Positions 48,631 to 62,684 of a stretch of DNA of 64,000 nt are shown here, in pieces. Position 1 is the first letter of the stretch, and every line of letters begins with the position of its first letter. Origin of the DNA: Viscum album (Eukaryota > Streptophyta > Magnoliopsida > Santalales > Viscaceae); NCBI GenBank assembly GCA_963277665.1, contig OY728122.1, positions 2,127,736,024 through 2,127,800,023 on the forward strand, in the 5' to 3' direction. The notes under the pieces were generated by a model. That model did not search any database and was not told where the DNA came from. It worked only from the letters and a program-made list of their open reading frames with translations. The position numbers were made by a program, and so were the translations under genes.

Positions 48631-48773
48631 TTAGGTATGGTCTAGATAGATTGCAATGTTAGAAGTCATTTAAATTAATCAAATAAAGATCGAACACTAC
48701 ATAACAGGTGATGTTCGTCACATTAGTGGTAACTAAAGTCATTGGTTACTCCATTTTAGAGAGATCATTAATA

Positions 48774-49431
48774 AACCATTTGTAATATCCTGAAAGCCCA
48801 AGGAAACTGTAAATCTCAATGACATTCTATGATTATTTCCATGAAAAGACATCCTTCAACATTTCCATGTCAAAAGATAATCCATGTTTAGAAATTATGT
48901 TGCCTAATAACATCACATCATGAATCCAAAAAATAAAATTTTAAAGCATTCATTACAAATGGTGGTATCTATGAAATTCTAGAACCGAAATCATTTTGTT
49001 CACAAGATCATGCTCATATTTTGAATTAATAAAACATCATCCCTGAACACCACCACACAATTCTCTATATATTGATTTTATATTTGATTACTAAAAAAAA
49101 TAAAAACTACTGGACCATTTGTCAGATCAAGAGGCATTTCATGATATTCATATTTTTCACACCATCTTCTGAAAGTTATCTTCAGTATATCAGACTCCCA
49201 AACTCAGACCTTATGATACCTTGACTAAATATAAATCTATGAAAAACACTTTTCCCAATTTAATAGATCAAATATATCCTTGTCACAAGGTATATGATAC
49301 TTTTTCCTAACCATTACCCAGTTACACATCCAACAGTCAACACATAACTGCAGTGAAACATCTCCATTCTTGTAATAGAGTATAGGGGATGACCTAGACA
49401 ATAAACTAGGGATAATAAAACCATTTTCCAA
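48774..49431 (-). pseudogene. Decayed reverse transcriptase, element 3
   Basis: The N-terminal fingers survive as a 64-codon open frame (49237-49431): NGFIIPSLLSRSSPILYYKN and SLQLCVDCWMCNWV, matching GFIRPS-SPWGAPVLFVKK and SLRLCVDYR-LNKVT. Then come YEYHEMPLDLTNGPVVF, the active-site segment VVVFRDDVLL (49027-49056, family VVVFIDDILI, Ile replaced by Arg but both Asp kept), and EIYSFLGLSGYYKWF at 48774-48818. Stops and a frameshift separate the blocks. Confidence 0.94.
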
Positions 49432-50305
49432 TAGTTAAACCAATAAATCATAAGATCCTTCATATCCATTACTATCATATGATAAGAAGGGTTTGATAAT
49501 GGCCATATCCATTTAACTATTACAACTATAAACTCTACCTATCTCTTTAGTGTAATACCAAATAAGACATTTGGGAAAAGATTAGAAAAGTACCAAAAAA
49601 CAATGAAAACATTAAAAATAGAAGAAACATCATCTTGATCAATGAAAATAGTAGACAACAAACTATTGATTTCTTAGAGGGAAGGCCATATTAGAGTATA
49701 ACATGGGTCCCATTCCCATTGAAACACATGAGATCTCTTATTGATAGAAATAAATGAAACACACTGATGAGAACAATCAATCACATCTCAATGGTCAACT
49801 ATTCAATCCATATTAATGATGATGCCAAACATATCCATATCAATAATGTGAAAATCCTAGACCATCTCAATATATGTTATTGTTAATGAACATGATGGAC
49901 ACTGAAAATCCTTCTATTTTTTTCATTCCAATGGGTTTCACTAAAAAAATAATTAAGCACATAAGTACCTTTGGTAGATTAATTAAATTGAAAAAATTTA
50001 TATAAAAATCATTTGGAGACACCAGTTTCAAATAATGAAATTTCAACGAAAAATGAAATAAAGATACAACCTATCACTGTCACTATACCTACATCAAATT
50101 CTACAGGGCTATAATTCAATACATTAAATTTTGTCACACCTAAGGCATGTGGGTGGTCCACTCTTGTACCTAAAGTATCTCTCATTCCTATAGTAGCCTT
50201 TGGTGTGTCCAATACATTACTATAATGAGGCATAGTCTTAGACTAAGAGAATCATTGTAAATGACCAACAAATCCACAAGTTTTTCAAATCTTAATATTA
50301 ATAGG
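49432..50305 (-). pseudogene. Element 3 protease region, unresolved
   Basis: Between the gag knuckle and RT, where aspartic protease is expected. The 74-codon frame at 50009-50233 has no clear DTGA-type motif. No other frame could be matched. Confidence 0.4.
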
Positions 50306-50347
50306 ACAAAAATTTCTAGTATGTCTGACTTTGTCACACTAATTGCA
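50306..50347 (-). pseudogene. Gag zinc knuckle, element 3
   Basis: Exactly 14 codons: Cys-Asn-stop-Cys-Asp-Lys-Val-Arg-His-Thr-Arg-Asn-Phe-Cys. All four metal ligands of C-x2-C-x4-H-x4-C are kept, and an in-frame TAG stands where Gln (CAG) is usual, consistent with one C-to-T change. The 81-codon frame 50188-50433 overlaps in another frame and is a shadow. Confidence 0.85.
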
Positions 50348-51466
50348 TGTTGTAGATACAATACTATATGAAGAAGATGGTGTAGAGGAGGCACACTACT
50401 AAGACTTGTGTGTTCCACTCCTACAATGATCATTCCACTTCCGCTTCATCCCATGAGAACCACTAATGAATCCACTGGATTGTATATACGAGGTTAAAAA
50501 TAAAAAAATTCCTTCTATATTCATCTCTTATATCATAGAACAATATAACATCTCTGTATAGGAATAAATATTTAACATAAACATATAGGATCTGATATCC
50601 ATTCAAAAACCATAGTAGTACTTTTCATCCTACCACTAGTTTTTTATTACCATATTCAGAGAAAAAAGACCATCTCATAAAACTTGATGGTGTCCACTAA
50701 CAGTAAATTCTCTCCAGACATTAATGTAAAAAACTCCAAATATATTTCTACCCTCAGCATTTCTGGTTAAAACTGTTGGAAGAATTGTGTTTTGGAAGCC
50801 TTATTATCCACGCCCGCTTATCTATATACCTAGATTATAGAAACGCACCATCTATTATCCAAACCCTATTGCCCAAACATTTCCCTCATCACTTAGATAT
50901 CCTATGAAATTTCAAGAAAGTAAATTAATTGATTGATTCAATACAAGATGTCCTCCACCTCTTGAGGTTCTATTGTTCCATTAAATGTAGGTGACTTCTC
51001 AAACAAGAATTTCCATGGTCGATCAGTCTCTCCTTCAACTTCTGGATGAAGATCAAAAAATGATATATATACACCCTTGGTATGTTATAATCAACAAAAC
51101 AAACCAGACGTACTATATATCTGATGAGATTGTGATTAATTATAAGAATTCCTTGAGGAGCATCAGCTGCACCTTTATGAGGAGCTCATGATAAACATCT
51201 TGGAGGTATACTAATGAGTACTGAAATATAAGGAATGATTGGACAAAATAGTATATCACATTTCAAACCAAAAACCCCATAGATAGAAACTAGTATTTCA
51301 AACAAAACCCTACACTAGAGAGACAAATCCCTATATCCCCTGGGATCTATAGACATTTTAGGACAAGATCTTGCTAGTAACTTATGCGAACATACCTCTC
51401 ATATCCTGAAAATGAAATCTCTCCTATAATAGACATCCCAACAGAAGGACATTTGATGATATACCT
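50348..51466 (-). pseudogene. Element 3 gag body and leader, unresolved
   Basis: Expected gag capsid region between the PBS and the knuckle. No motif assigned. The plus frame at 50991-51191 is taken as a shadow. Confidence 0.4.
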
Positions 51467-51480
51467 CATATAATACCACT
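51467..51480 (-). other. Primer-binding site of element 3
   Basis: AGTGGTATTATATG on the minus strand, a decayed form of the TTGGTATCAGAG initiator-Met site, located where the LTR homology begins. Confidence 0.65.
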
Positions 51481-53588
51481 TTTTGATAAACCATATCAGG
51501 TTACCCTCAAACCTAGCTCCCGACCCGATCCATTACATTCGGAAGGTCATTTCCAATCCCTATGGGCTAGGAAAAATCCATCGGGCATCTATGTACACAC
51601 CTAGGGATTGATTTGTCCTTACATGAATGAGGAATATTGGAATATATATGTATAATCAAAGAAGAAAAGAACATTATAAGACTGATATATATAGGATACA
51701 TAAAATTAAGAAAATCAACCCCTATTGTAACTACATGATAAAGGAAACAAGCCCAAATATAAAGAAAAAAAATTAAATAACTACAACTCAATGTGGTAGT
51801 TTGGTCAACCTCCTACCATATAATCACCAGATACCTAACTCAATAGACATAAAAATCATCCACCTCATTGTGGTGTGATGCCTTCACCAACATTAAGAGC
51901 TATATAAAGGTATATCCACCACCCCAGTGGTGTGTAAGGTGTGAGATAATATGCTAAATAAGATCCCACCTAGGAGATCAATATCAAGTTTCAGTATAAC
52001 AATTATCATATTCTCATTTCAAATAATAGAGTGAATGATATGAAGTAAATCCATTAAACATAAAACAACAAAAACACAACCCTTTTGAAAAATTTGATAA
52101 TAATAGATGATATATCATTTTCAAACCACATTTTACATAACATCTTTTTCATGAATCAACATTCATATCAAGGATAAAATAGTACAAGTCCATTAAATTA
52201 AAAACAACAGTTATAATATTGGTATCACAAAACTATGTAATACACCAGTTTAGAAAATTGACTATTCATACCAAAAAAATTATTATTAGTTCCCGACGAT
52301 AACTGAAGCTAGTGAACTGCAATATTAGACCTAGGGTACAACAAATCGTGAGAAACCCCAATAACATATGTGTACCTAGAGCCAATAATAAACACTCTTG
52401 GAAAAGAGGAATACCACAGATGTGAACCCCCATAATAGATGATGATCCCAAGCTAATCCCTCCACCTAGTACCAAGAGTATCCCCTGTTCTCATTTTCAC
52501 AAAAATATTAATAATTTGAAAATCATTTAAAACCCTCTTATGAAATTCTCCATTTAATATTGTAAAGAGAGAAATTAATTTTTCTAAATGTATTTATTAA
52601 ATTAAAATTACCGATTTTCATTCCATATATAAAAAACCAAGGAATAATCAATTTTCTTCAAAATCCTTTAAAAAAAAAATACTTATCCTACCAATTTCAA
52701 ACTAATTTAATTATAAATCAATTTTAAAAAATGGAACCATTTTTTTATCAAACATATGCTACAAAAGAATCCACGTACCTCAAAAATCATGTTTTAAAAG
52801 TCAACAATGGGATCCACTAATAATTAAATCTAACAATATCAACAGAAATCATATAATTAAAATCTGCATCTCATTATTAATTAAATTTAGAAAAAAAGGG
52901 GTCGATTGAATTGTGGAAATCCATATACCACATGAATATACACTAGGCACAAAAAAACATCAATGTCCAACTATAACGAAGATCCCAGAATACCACCTAG
53001 AATCACGATTCGACAAAAAGTGAGTTTTGACCAGTAAATAGCTATATGATTAATCAAATTAAAAGGAGGAAGAGTGTAATAAACGGGTAGAATTATTACC
53101 TAGTATTACAAAAAATCACCAAAACGAGGATCATTCTCTAAATGGAAAGACATATAGGGGTTGGAGGTTCCCAAAATGGCATGGGGAAGGTTCTTAGTCG
53201 AGAGAATGGAATACCGAAGGAATAAAAAAAGTTAAATAAAATGTTCTTCCAATATAAAAAATGTCGACAATACTTTACATGGTGTGTAACCCAATTAAAC
53301 ATAATGTATTTCTCATATGCTATAATCACTATGAAATTCATCACCTTTAGATTAGAAATTGATTTCATTTTATTTATGAGTTACATGATATGTTATCCTA
53401 TTACAGATGATGTAATTATCCATTATGCTACAGAAATTGTATGTTTTACTCTATCAATTCCAAAATACATCTCACTTCACAATTATAAGTATCCTCCCAC
53501 TTTTATCTCATCCTTAATCCGATAATAATAATGGAAAACCATGGAATGTTTAAAAACGTACCAATCATAAGAGTAAGTGGATGTTACA
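51481..53588 (-). repeat. Element 3, 5' LTR
   Basis: Partner of 44550-46665. The right end reads GTGGATGTTACA, matching TTAGATATTACA at 46654-46665. Confidence 0.85.
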
Positions 53589-56500
53589 TAATAAATATTG
53601 AAAGGAAATTAAATTAAAAAAAATCCATTTAATAAATAAACTGTGAATGAAATAAATCAGGAAAAAATATCATTGTGAAAATGGCATGAATAGTAACAAC
53701 TCTGGATGAAGAATTTTTTTATCAATTTTAAATCATTTCTCATGCACATGATGACTATACTATAAATTATTTTAACATAATTGTTTCAACTATAGGTATA
53801 AAACCTCATGGTGGTATATTAAAAATTTTCACTTGAGAAATGCCTATTTGTCGAGGGGTTCCATAATATTGGGCCCCACACATCACCATAGGACCAAATC
53901 ATTCCTCATATATAAAATAGTCAATTTAATTGAATAATAATGTTACTTATTATCAAATATCTATATTGGTTATATAATATAAATTTATCAATATTTCCCC
54001 AGGTAAAATAATAATTTTAAAAGTAAATATTTTTGGTTGCAATGATAAAAGTTTCATGAAACAAACAAATCATTGATAAGTAATTTTTATATTCAATTGA
54101 AATGTAATATCTAATTATTACATGATATTTATTATTTTAATGCAATGATACATACTAAAATAATTATTCAAGAAAGTGAATTCCAATACCTTTATTTTTC
54201 AAATTTATCCCAAATGATTTTTAGAAAGAATAAGTATGGTATCAATTTAATATATACCCATTGGATTTAGAGTAATGTTTCATTTTAATTGATGAATTGA
54301 AATAATTTAAAAATATCATTCAAAAAATTCTTGATGAAAATTTCATTTTAATTTTTAACATCACTATTTAAATAAAAATTAGTTTGAATGTACATTCCAT
54401 TAAAAATTTATTTTAAAAAATCATATTTTCAAAATATTTGGAATAACAGTTTCATTAATACTATCCTTGAAAATTTAAAAATGAACATTCAATGATATGA
54501 TGGTCATTTTGGTTGTTAAATCTATACGATCCATATATATAAAAAAGAAAAGTATAAAATCCAAATGAGAATTGTTTTGAAAATTTAAAAATGATTAATT
54601 TAAAAAATAATAAATATGTGTAATATATTCATTATAAAATAATTTGGAAATATTTAAATACTATATTGGAAACATATTTATAAAATGTGGTTTTGAAAAA
54701 AAACATATCTCTAATAAATGGTATAAATGTGGACGAATTATATTACAACAATTTTATAAAATTTTATATTAACAAAGAGTTGAAAATTATGTTATGATAT
54801 TATTTTTTTGTGACAAGAATATAATAAAATTAATGAATTTGTTATCCAATGATCAAATAATTTCTATTAAGTGAAATTCATGTAAAATAGTATTCATCAA
54901 AATTACATTGTGAAATAAACCCTATGAAGGGTAATAACATTTAGATGAGGTTAAAAATCATTATATTGATGGAATGAATTTTACATCATCAAAAATAATG
55001 TGGATAGAAATAAATATACATAATTAATTATACACGTAGTCTTATAATATTATGGTAGATTAAGGAGTTATATAACCCACAAGAAATAAATTGTATAATG
55101 AAATTTATTTACACATTCTAAATTTTAATTAAACTACACATAGATTAAATAATTAAAATTTAAACATATAGTACCAAAACAAATAATCTTTTCATGAAAT
55201 TTCTTTTAATGTAGTACATAAATAAACCATATGAACGACAATTGGTTCATATTATAACAATATAGGTAAATGAAATGAAATTGAGACAAAATCCCTTACA
55301 TAGTTCTTCTTTTTAGTTGAACATGTTTTAAAATACTATATAGTTTCATTGAACATGATAAGAACTTATTAAATAATATAATTAATATTTCTATTTTCAT
55401 ATATTATACTTTTGTAAAATCTTATCACTAGTTATTTAACAATATTTTATTATTTTCACTATTTCGGTTGTTAATTGTCTTGTTTTACCATGCATTTTTC
55501 CTCAAGAAAGATGCATTTCATGAAAATATTAAAAGGTTAAATCTTAACAAGATTATTAAAACAAACATAATTGTAAAATTTATAAATCAATTATAATTCG
55601 AGAACCAATAATAAAATATTGTTCAGAGAATAGATGTGTTTTATGACCATGAAGATGGTAGGTCATACGCATGCCAGAATATGTTTTCATTTTACAATGA
55701 ACACTTTGGAATTGTTATAAGTTATGTTTTGTTGTTTCATAATTACCATAATAATATGATTTTCATATTATTTATTTAAATATACCTATATATATACCAT
55801 GTGGTGTGTGGATTGAAATAGAGTCACACAACATCTTATAGGCAGTAGTCTACATGTATAGAAATGATGTAATCATCTATAAGTGAATTATAAGGTGTAG
55901 TTGTATGTAATAATTTAAGAATGATGAATATTTCTTGAATATAATAATTATTTTATATATATCACATATAATCATTAATTTTATCCTTATCACTATCTAT
56001 GTAACACATTAGTGATAGGAAAATCACATCACTTTTCCTGGCAGTAGTTTGCCCTATACTGGAGAGACTCTAATGTATCTGCTATGTAATGGAAATAAAA
56101 TAAGTATATATTATATAATGACAATGTAGGTGCAATTAATTTATAAATATCACACACACACACAGATATATATATATATATATTCCATTATAATATCCTA
56201 CTGTGGGAGGCCGTATTAGAAAAACTAATGATAACATTTTGTGAGGTGGAAATCCACTATATACATGAATAATGATTTCATTAATAATTTGAGGGGTATT
56301 TAGATGGTTGTATGTAATTACATTATTATAAATAAATACTAGTATATCAATGATAATGAACCTTTTATATCAATATTTTTTTATAATATTTGAAAGAGGT
56401 GGAGGCGGAAAGAACATAACTATTATTATTGAAGAACATTAGCTCATCTATGAGTATCCTCAATATGGTTGCACCAAATACATTCCAAAGATGTAATTAT

Positions 56501-59062
56501 ACAATATATAAGTATTCTATTATTAGAGAAGATTTTTTTGTGACATTGGTTTTTTCTTTAGAAACAAATAGTCTGTGATGGTGTTCACTAGAGAGAATAG
56601 TTGGTGGCCTTTTATATGTGGGGTGGGAGTCACAATTATAATTTTTAATATAAATACGTCCTAGACATTTTTTTTCATGGAAAAATATTAAAAAATTGTC
56701 AAATTTCAATCCATAATGATGATAAGGTCTGAAAATGTCCTTAAAATAGGATTTGTTCGCATTTTGGTTTGTCATTACTAAACCTTATCTTATCAATTAA
56801 AACATCGTGTAAATCCATTTGTACCTAAACTGTGGTAATTATTATTTCTCTTATCACTATTCATTTTATTAAACAATTAATTTTAATATATAAGATAATA
56901 TTATTTATTCAGATTAAAAATTTGGAATTATTTTTTCTTAATAAATTTATGTAAGTGTCAATTTTTTTTATAATTAATCTCATAGATTCATTGAGAAATC
57001 ATGTTTTTAATGAGAAACCATTCATATTATTACAATGTTTTTATATAAAATTTCATATTTAAATGATTCTAATAAAATAATTTTGAGTAATTCACTTATT
57101 ATAGAACTAATTTCACATTAAACCTTATAAAAAAATTAATTTATTACCACAAAGTATTAAATCTAAATAGATGTTTTCAATGATTAATGTATTTTTCACT
57201 TTTCATCATGATTTAAAACAATTTTAGAAAATTCAATAACCATATGTTATAATTTAAAATTTCATTTCAAACATTAAATTTATATTATAAAATAAATATT
57301 ATATATATTATAAAAATTAAATTTAAATTATGTTCTCAAAACATTATTAAACACTTAGAAAAATATAGTTTTTTAGAGTTCATTAATTTTTATTTTGGAG
57401 TATTATTATTTTATTCATTATCAATTTATATCCATAATTTCGATAATATATTTATTAATATTCATACCTATGAATATAACATATTCTAAAAAATATTATA
57501 TTAATTAATTATTTTTTAATAATACCTCACACTTTGTTTCAACTCATTGTTCTGTGTAATGCAAGATAAAATCTATGTTGCATTTTATACAAGATAATAT
57601 AAGTGTTTCATGTAATGAAACCTATGTAAGAGACTAAATTTATTTAAATTAAAATATATTTTGAAATCACTTTTTGTTATATTTTCTTATAAGCTCGGTG
57701 TTGTTTGTCTTATATTATATATTATAAAATGTTCATATTTTAGAATTTTGGGGTGTTTCATTGATTCTTATAATATAGAGATTTTATCATAACACATGTT
57801 ATTATTTCATTTTCCTCTCTATATGAATGAAATAAATCAAGAGAATTGTTTTATATAAATCTGAATTTATTTCCCCCTTTAGTCCAAAATTAGTTTTCTA
57901 CTATATCAAATATTTTTAGAAAGGATTTCTATCATTTTTTTATATATTGTATTATGATATTTCAAATTAATTTTTACACCTGATTTAATAATTAATTTTA
58001 ATAAAAAATATAATTTTATTGAAGTTTTTAGACTGGGTTACATTTCATTTTTTATAAGAAATGTTATAATAATATTTGTTTTAAAATGAATTTAATGAAA
58101 AAAATTTCTTACAATTATAAGAACACAATTATTTGATGATTCTTTTACATGTTTCCAATAATCATTTCAATATAAATATAATCCATACTAATTTGGAAAT
58201 ATTTATATTATAATAATGTTATTTTGAAAAGATAAGAAAATTATCCCCATGAATTAATCCAAGACAATATTTAATGGAGTTCTAATTATGATTACAAAAG
58301 ATCCTGAAACATATGTTTTATTGGGGTATGAAATAATTATACTATAATTATATTATCTATATATTTTTTAATATTATGATGATGATATGTTTATGAAATA
58401 GATTTACTTTTAATAGTTTGTTATATGAACAAATTTTGATATGTTTTCTGAACATATTTAAATTCTAGTTGTGGTGATATATGGAGAATTATTTTTGATA
58501 TTGCGGAACATTTATGAATATATTTTGATTTTTTAGTGGTGGGACTAAAATAATATATCCATTGAATATGTTGGGTAAATTTTGATATATCTTGATATAA
58601 TATGGACTGGAATGGAAATAAACTAGTTTTATTATGGGATTTTATCCCCAATGATAGTCTTCGGGGTGAACTGAACTAAGGATAAGATGTAGTGGGAGGT
58701 AATCCCAATATACTATGATAGTAGTTGCAGTAATACATGACTATGGAAAATATTTTCTAGTAGTATGTGTATTAAAAAATATTATTTCTTATTCTAATGT
58801 CATTCTATCATGACCTTTGTTCTTTGATTCTATTATGATCCATGCCTTGTGACCTATTGATATTTATTTTAGTAATAAAAATTATGATTGATGATAAGTA
58901 GGGCATGGATTTATAATATTAATATATTTTTCTCATGCCGCTTTTTCCATGTTATGTTTAATTGATATTTTTTATATCATTTTTTATTAACTAATAGAAT
59001 TTAATCTCATCCTTTATTATGTTTATTTTACCCAAGGATATGAAGAATGGGTTTAAGAATGA
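53589..59062. other. AT-rich DNA with LTR-like fragments, no genes recognised
   Basis: No protein motif on either strand. GGCAGTAGT occurs at about 55841 and 56040; the second reads GGCAGTAGTTTGCC, which can fold as a hairpin. Near 58600-58740 a less AT-rich stretch looks like retroelement leader or U5 sequence. The 92-codon minus frame 56497-56775 and the 76-codon frame 58421-58651 show no similarity. Confidence 0.4.
56151..56183. repeat. Compound microsatellite (CA)7 GA (TA)9
   Basis: A CA run followed directly by a TA run. Confidence 0.93.
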
Positions 59063-62000
59063 TAGGTATAAGATGGGTGATTTTCATGAAGATATTTGTT
59101 GTATACAAAATTGATCTTTCATGATCAAATTGATTATGAAACCATGTTTCCCATGATAATATACCTATTTGGTTCTAGTTTGGATTGTAATTATTTTAAT
59201 AAATAATCATCTTTTAACATTTAATATTATTTAATGAAAAGTATGAGTCTCAATATATTGTATCATAGAAAGGATTGGTTAACACTGAAATAAATAATGT
59301 GATAAATTCTGTGAGAACCCTCTTGATAATACTAAATACAATAGAATAACATATGATAGGGTAAATAAAAAACTGTTGTTTCAAGTGAAAAACATCCATT
59401 TATATATAATAAAAGTTTGTGGTATTTTTTCAAAGATGATTCTAGGGGTAGTATTCCCGATACATGTTGGTTGTGTATATATTTTCCATAATTCTAATTC
59501 AATGTTAGTGTGACATTATTTATCACTTGGTTTGAAACTCCTATGTGATATGCTTGGATAATTGGAATTATAAATATGTACCACTAAAAAAATCAAAATA
59601 GATGATGATCTTGAAAATCAAAGATAAATAATAAGGTATCATATATTTAAAATAAAGCCTCATGAATGAGTCTATATATAACGGATTATTTACTGTTATG
59701 TCATTTCCCATTATAATTTCTGGTTCTCACGGTATGATTTTTGGTGTTTTTAATAAGATGGATCCCAGTGAATTCCTATTAGTGATGCATTTTATGGAGA
59801 ATTTACTGATTTCATCCATGGAAACTATACGTAATGGTTGTTGTAATGTAGTATCTTGTTAATATGTTTATAAAAAAAAATTCATGATTTGAATAATGAT
59901 TAGATTCCAATGAAAAAAATGATAGAACAATGATCAATTGAGTACATTACGAGTCCAAAATTGAGATAACTGAACACACGATGACCCACATGGATGGTAG
60001 AAGGCCAAGATAAAATAACCCCAATCCCACCTACAACAGGCTAGTGGGATGATACATGAACCGAGAAGCCTTAATATTTAATTTGATTCCTTATCCTAAG
60101 GTAAATAAAAACTCACACCAAACTATCTCTATTAAATCATAGAGAGTAATATAAATAATAGTAATAACAAGAAAAAAAATTATTCAATATAGTTAATGAA
60201 ATCAAATAGAATACCACAGTATAATAAGAAATGTAACATAAAGGGGTAAATACAAGAGGAGTTAGAAATAAATTACCAACCACAAAATATTATAATAAAA
60301 AAAACTAATAGATCCAAAAACATGATCTCCATTACCCAAAAATTTTAAACAGTCAATTAACCTAAGCATCAATAAGTACAACAGAATTCAACACTGACCT
60401 ATTCATTTATTACATTGGAAACAACATGTGTTTGATAATCCCATGTGGTTTTGAGTATATACAAATCATGTATGATTCCCAAAAAATTGTAAAGGTGATA
60501 ATTTAGAGATACAAAGAAGTCTATATGAACACAATGAAAAAGGGAAACATGACACCAAACATAACATAATAGAACACATATGATTGATAAATTTGATATA
60601 AATATTATAGCCCATAAAATGATATTGAATCCTCCTCTATCTCAATAATTCCATCACTGTATCCAATATCAAACACATCCTCACTAGAATCTATGTGGAG
60701 GGAACTTCTCCGAACTACCTATCTCCAATGGTAAGGGAGAAAAAACAGAGGATGTGGACCCCCTTCCACATAATCTAAAAAAATTGGGGAGTGGAACGTC
60801 ATATCGGAAGGTCCTAATCACATTTTAGGGATGTTCAATCTCTTATTATATCAATTTTATTGGGGAACCCGTGCCATACTATGACTAGAGAGTTATATAC
60901 AATAGAACACTCTCATGATCCTTATGTGATATCTACCATCATCATTCATCAGCTAATGATGTGTCACACACATAGAATTACGTATTATATCTCATATTCC
61001 ACAAAAATTATCATCATTTTCATGATTCACAAGAAACAATAATTATTGAATACTCATGGGATAATATTCGAGTTCGAATGAAGGATATATGGTAGTAATA
61101 TATTTTTAAATGGATTACATGGAATTAACGGTGGTCTAAAATAATTTTGACCCCACCTCATCTCATGGATGAGATCTTCTATGGAAACAAATTTAAATAT
61201 ATTTCATAAAACAAAAAGTGGAATGGTCATACCTTACAAGTCTCAGCCACTCTTGGTTACCAATGTTCTGCTAGACAAACTGTATAATTTAGTCCATAAC
61301 CATGTACCCAGCCATATACTTATCCATTCATGTGTTTTATCCCATGAATTTGCACTACCAAATTATACTATGTTTTCAACTAAACGAGGTCAAGAGTTTG
61401 TGGTAGCTGGATCATGACTTGAACATGAGTGGTGGGTCACATCACCTGTGGGGTCAACCACATGACATGGGATACCTAACTCTTCCAAAAACTCTAGCTC
61501 TAGAGCTAGGGGAGACTACTTAGAATTATTCATCATAGTAACCACAATACAGTAATTATTAAAACAAAATTACCAAGAGATTCACAATTTTTTTCTTCTT
61601 CATATTTTCACTTTTCTCTTTATCCCATTTCATTTTTACACTATATATCAAAGGAATGTACCTATAAATATTTTATCATGGCCTTCAATTGGTTGAATAT
61701 TATATCATTCCATCCACTCAAAGAATACTATGCGTTCTTTTCATTTTATCTAACCTTTGACAAATCTTGATCATGGATATAAGAAGATTATCCCACTACC
61801 TACCCCAATTCATCCATAAAACATAAATCCATTCATTGTGTACTAAACGACCACAGATAAGGGGGTTCTATTTCACTCAAACACACCACAAAATGCTGAA
61901 TGGTGACCACATGGACCAATAATAATGAATACAATGAATTGGTGGGGATAAGGTTAAGAGAAAAACTTATAACCATCTTTGAAATGTGATATTATCCAAA

Positions 62001-62684
62001 TATTTTATTAATAGGATATCCAAGGTGATGACATAGACTACCAAGAATTTGGTGTGATAAACTTGTCAATTCAAATAACAGGCTCATGTGAAGAACAAAT
62101 AATCATAGATCTAATAATTTAGATCTAATTTAGTCAAAAAAATTTAATCAAAAGGATATAGAATACAGAATTGTTGAGTTCAACATTTATTTGGATTTAC
62201 TGGTGATGATGAATAATTTTTTCAACAATGGATAAGTCATGATGCATTTGTGGCCTCTTAAACAACCTCGATTTTATCACCCTTTGACCTCAATTTCTAT
62301 CTTCCCATGAAGAATAATTAGAACTCATTTTAATTATCCTATGTTATAATTATTAAATCAAGGATAAATTGTTTAATAGTGTACTGTTAGTGGGTTTTCA
62401 AGGATATGAAATTTAATAAAAATATAGTATTATTAGTTTCTTTAAATTAAATTCTCCAATCAACTATTTCCTCAAGTGGACATCTCGCGTTTACCCTCAT
62501 CAGTTTACTCCTAGGGAAAACGTAATATTCTTGAATCAATAGTTTTCTTATATATATTATTTGAGACATTATTTGGAAGTCATTATATAATTTTAGAAAA
62601 TTTATTCTTATGTGTTATTTGTATATTTCTAATTTGTATAATTATAAAACTAAGCACACCAGGCCTCCGAATATCATTAAAACA
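59063..62684. other. Unassigned AT-rich DNA, right part probably the 3' LTR of element 4
   Basis: The right edge is inferred from element 4 (below), whose 3' LTR should occupy roughly 2 kb or more to the left of 62684. The sequence there in element orientation starts TTTTAATGATATTCGG, a decayed TGTAATGAT-type start. The low-coordinate LTR end was not found and no partner is in the window. Frames of 66 codons (59662-59862) and 82 codons (61169-61417) match nothing. Confidence 0.35.
61494..61509. repeat. Perfect 16-bp palindrome
   Basis: CTAGCTCTAGAGCTAG is identical to its reverse complement. It stands in a locally GC-richer patch. Function unknown. Confidence 0.9.

Larger units (their letters stand above)
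44550..53588 (-). mobile_element. Element 3: degenerate full-length Ty3/Gypsy retrotransposon
   Basis: Minus-strand order: 5' LTR (51481-53588), PBS (51467-51480), gag zinc knuckle (50306-50347), RT (48774-49431), RNase H (48485-48630), integrase (about 47030-47275 for its C-terminus), PPT (46666-46680), 3' LTR (44550-46665). LTR lengths agree (about 2.1 kb), but they are strongly diverged. All coding parts contain stops. It is better preserved than elements 1 and 2 in RT and the integrase C-terminus. No clear target duplication was found; the left edge is uncertain by about 10 bp. Confidence 0.88.

Noticed and set aside
53138..53525. Overlapping 76-codon minus and 94-codon plus frames
   Set aside because: They lie inside the element 3 LTR, run on opposite strands and match nothing.
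56151..56183. Regulatory element
   Set aside because: A simple dinucleotide microsatellite, with no sign of function.
59662..59862. 66-codon plus frame vaguely resembling an RT segment (VMSFPIIISG)
   Set aside because: The order and spacing of RT motifs do not hold and no flanking motif supports it.
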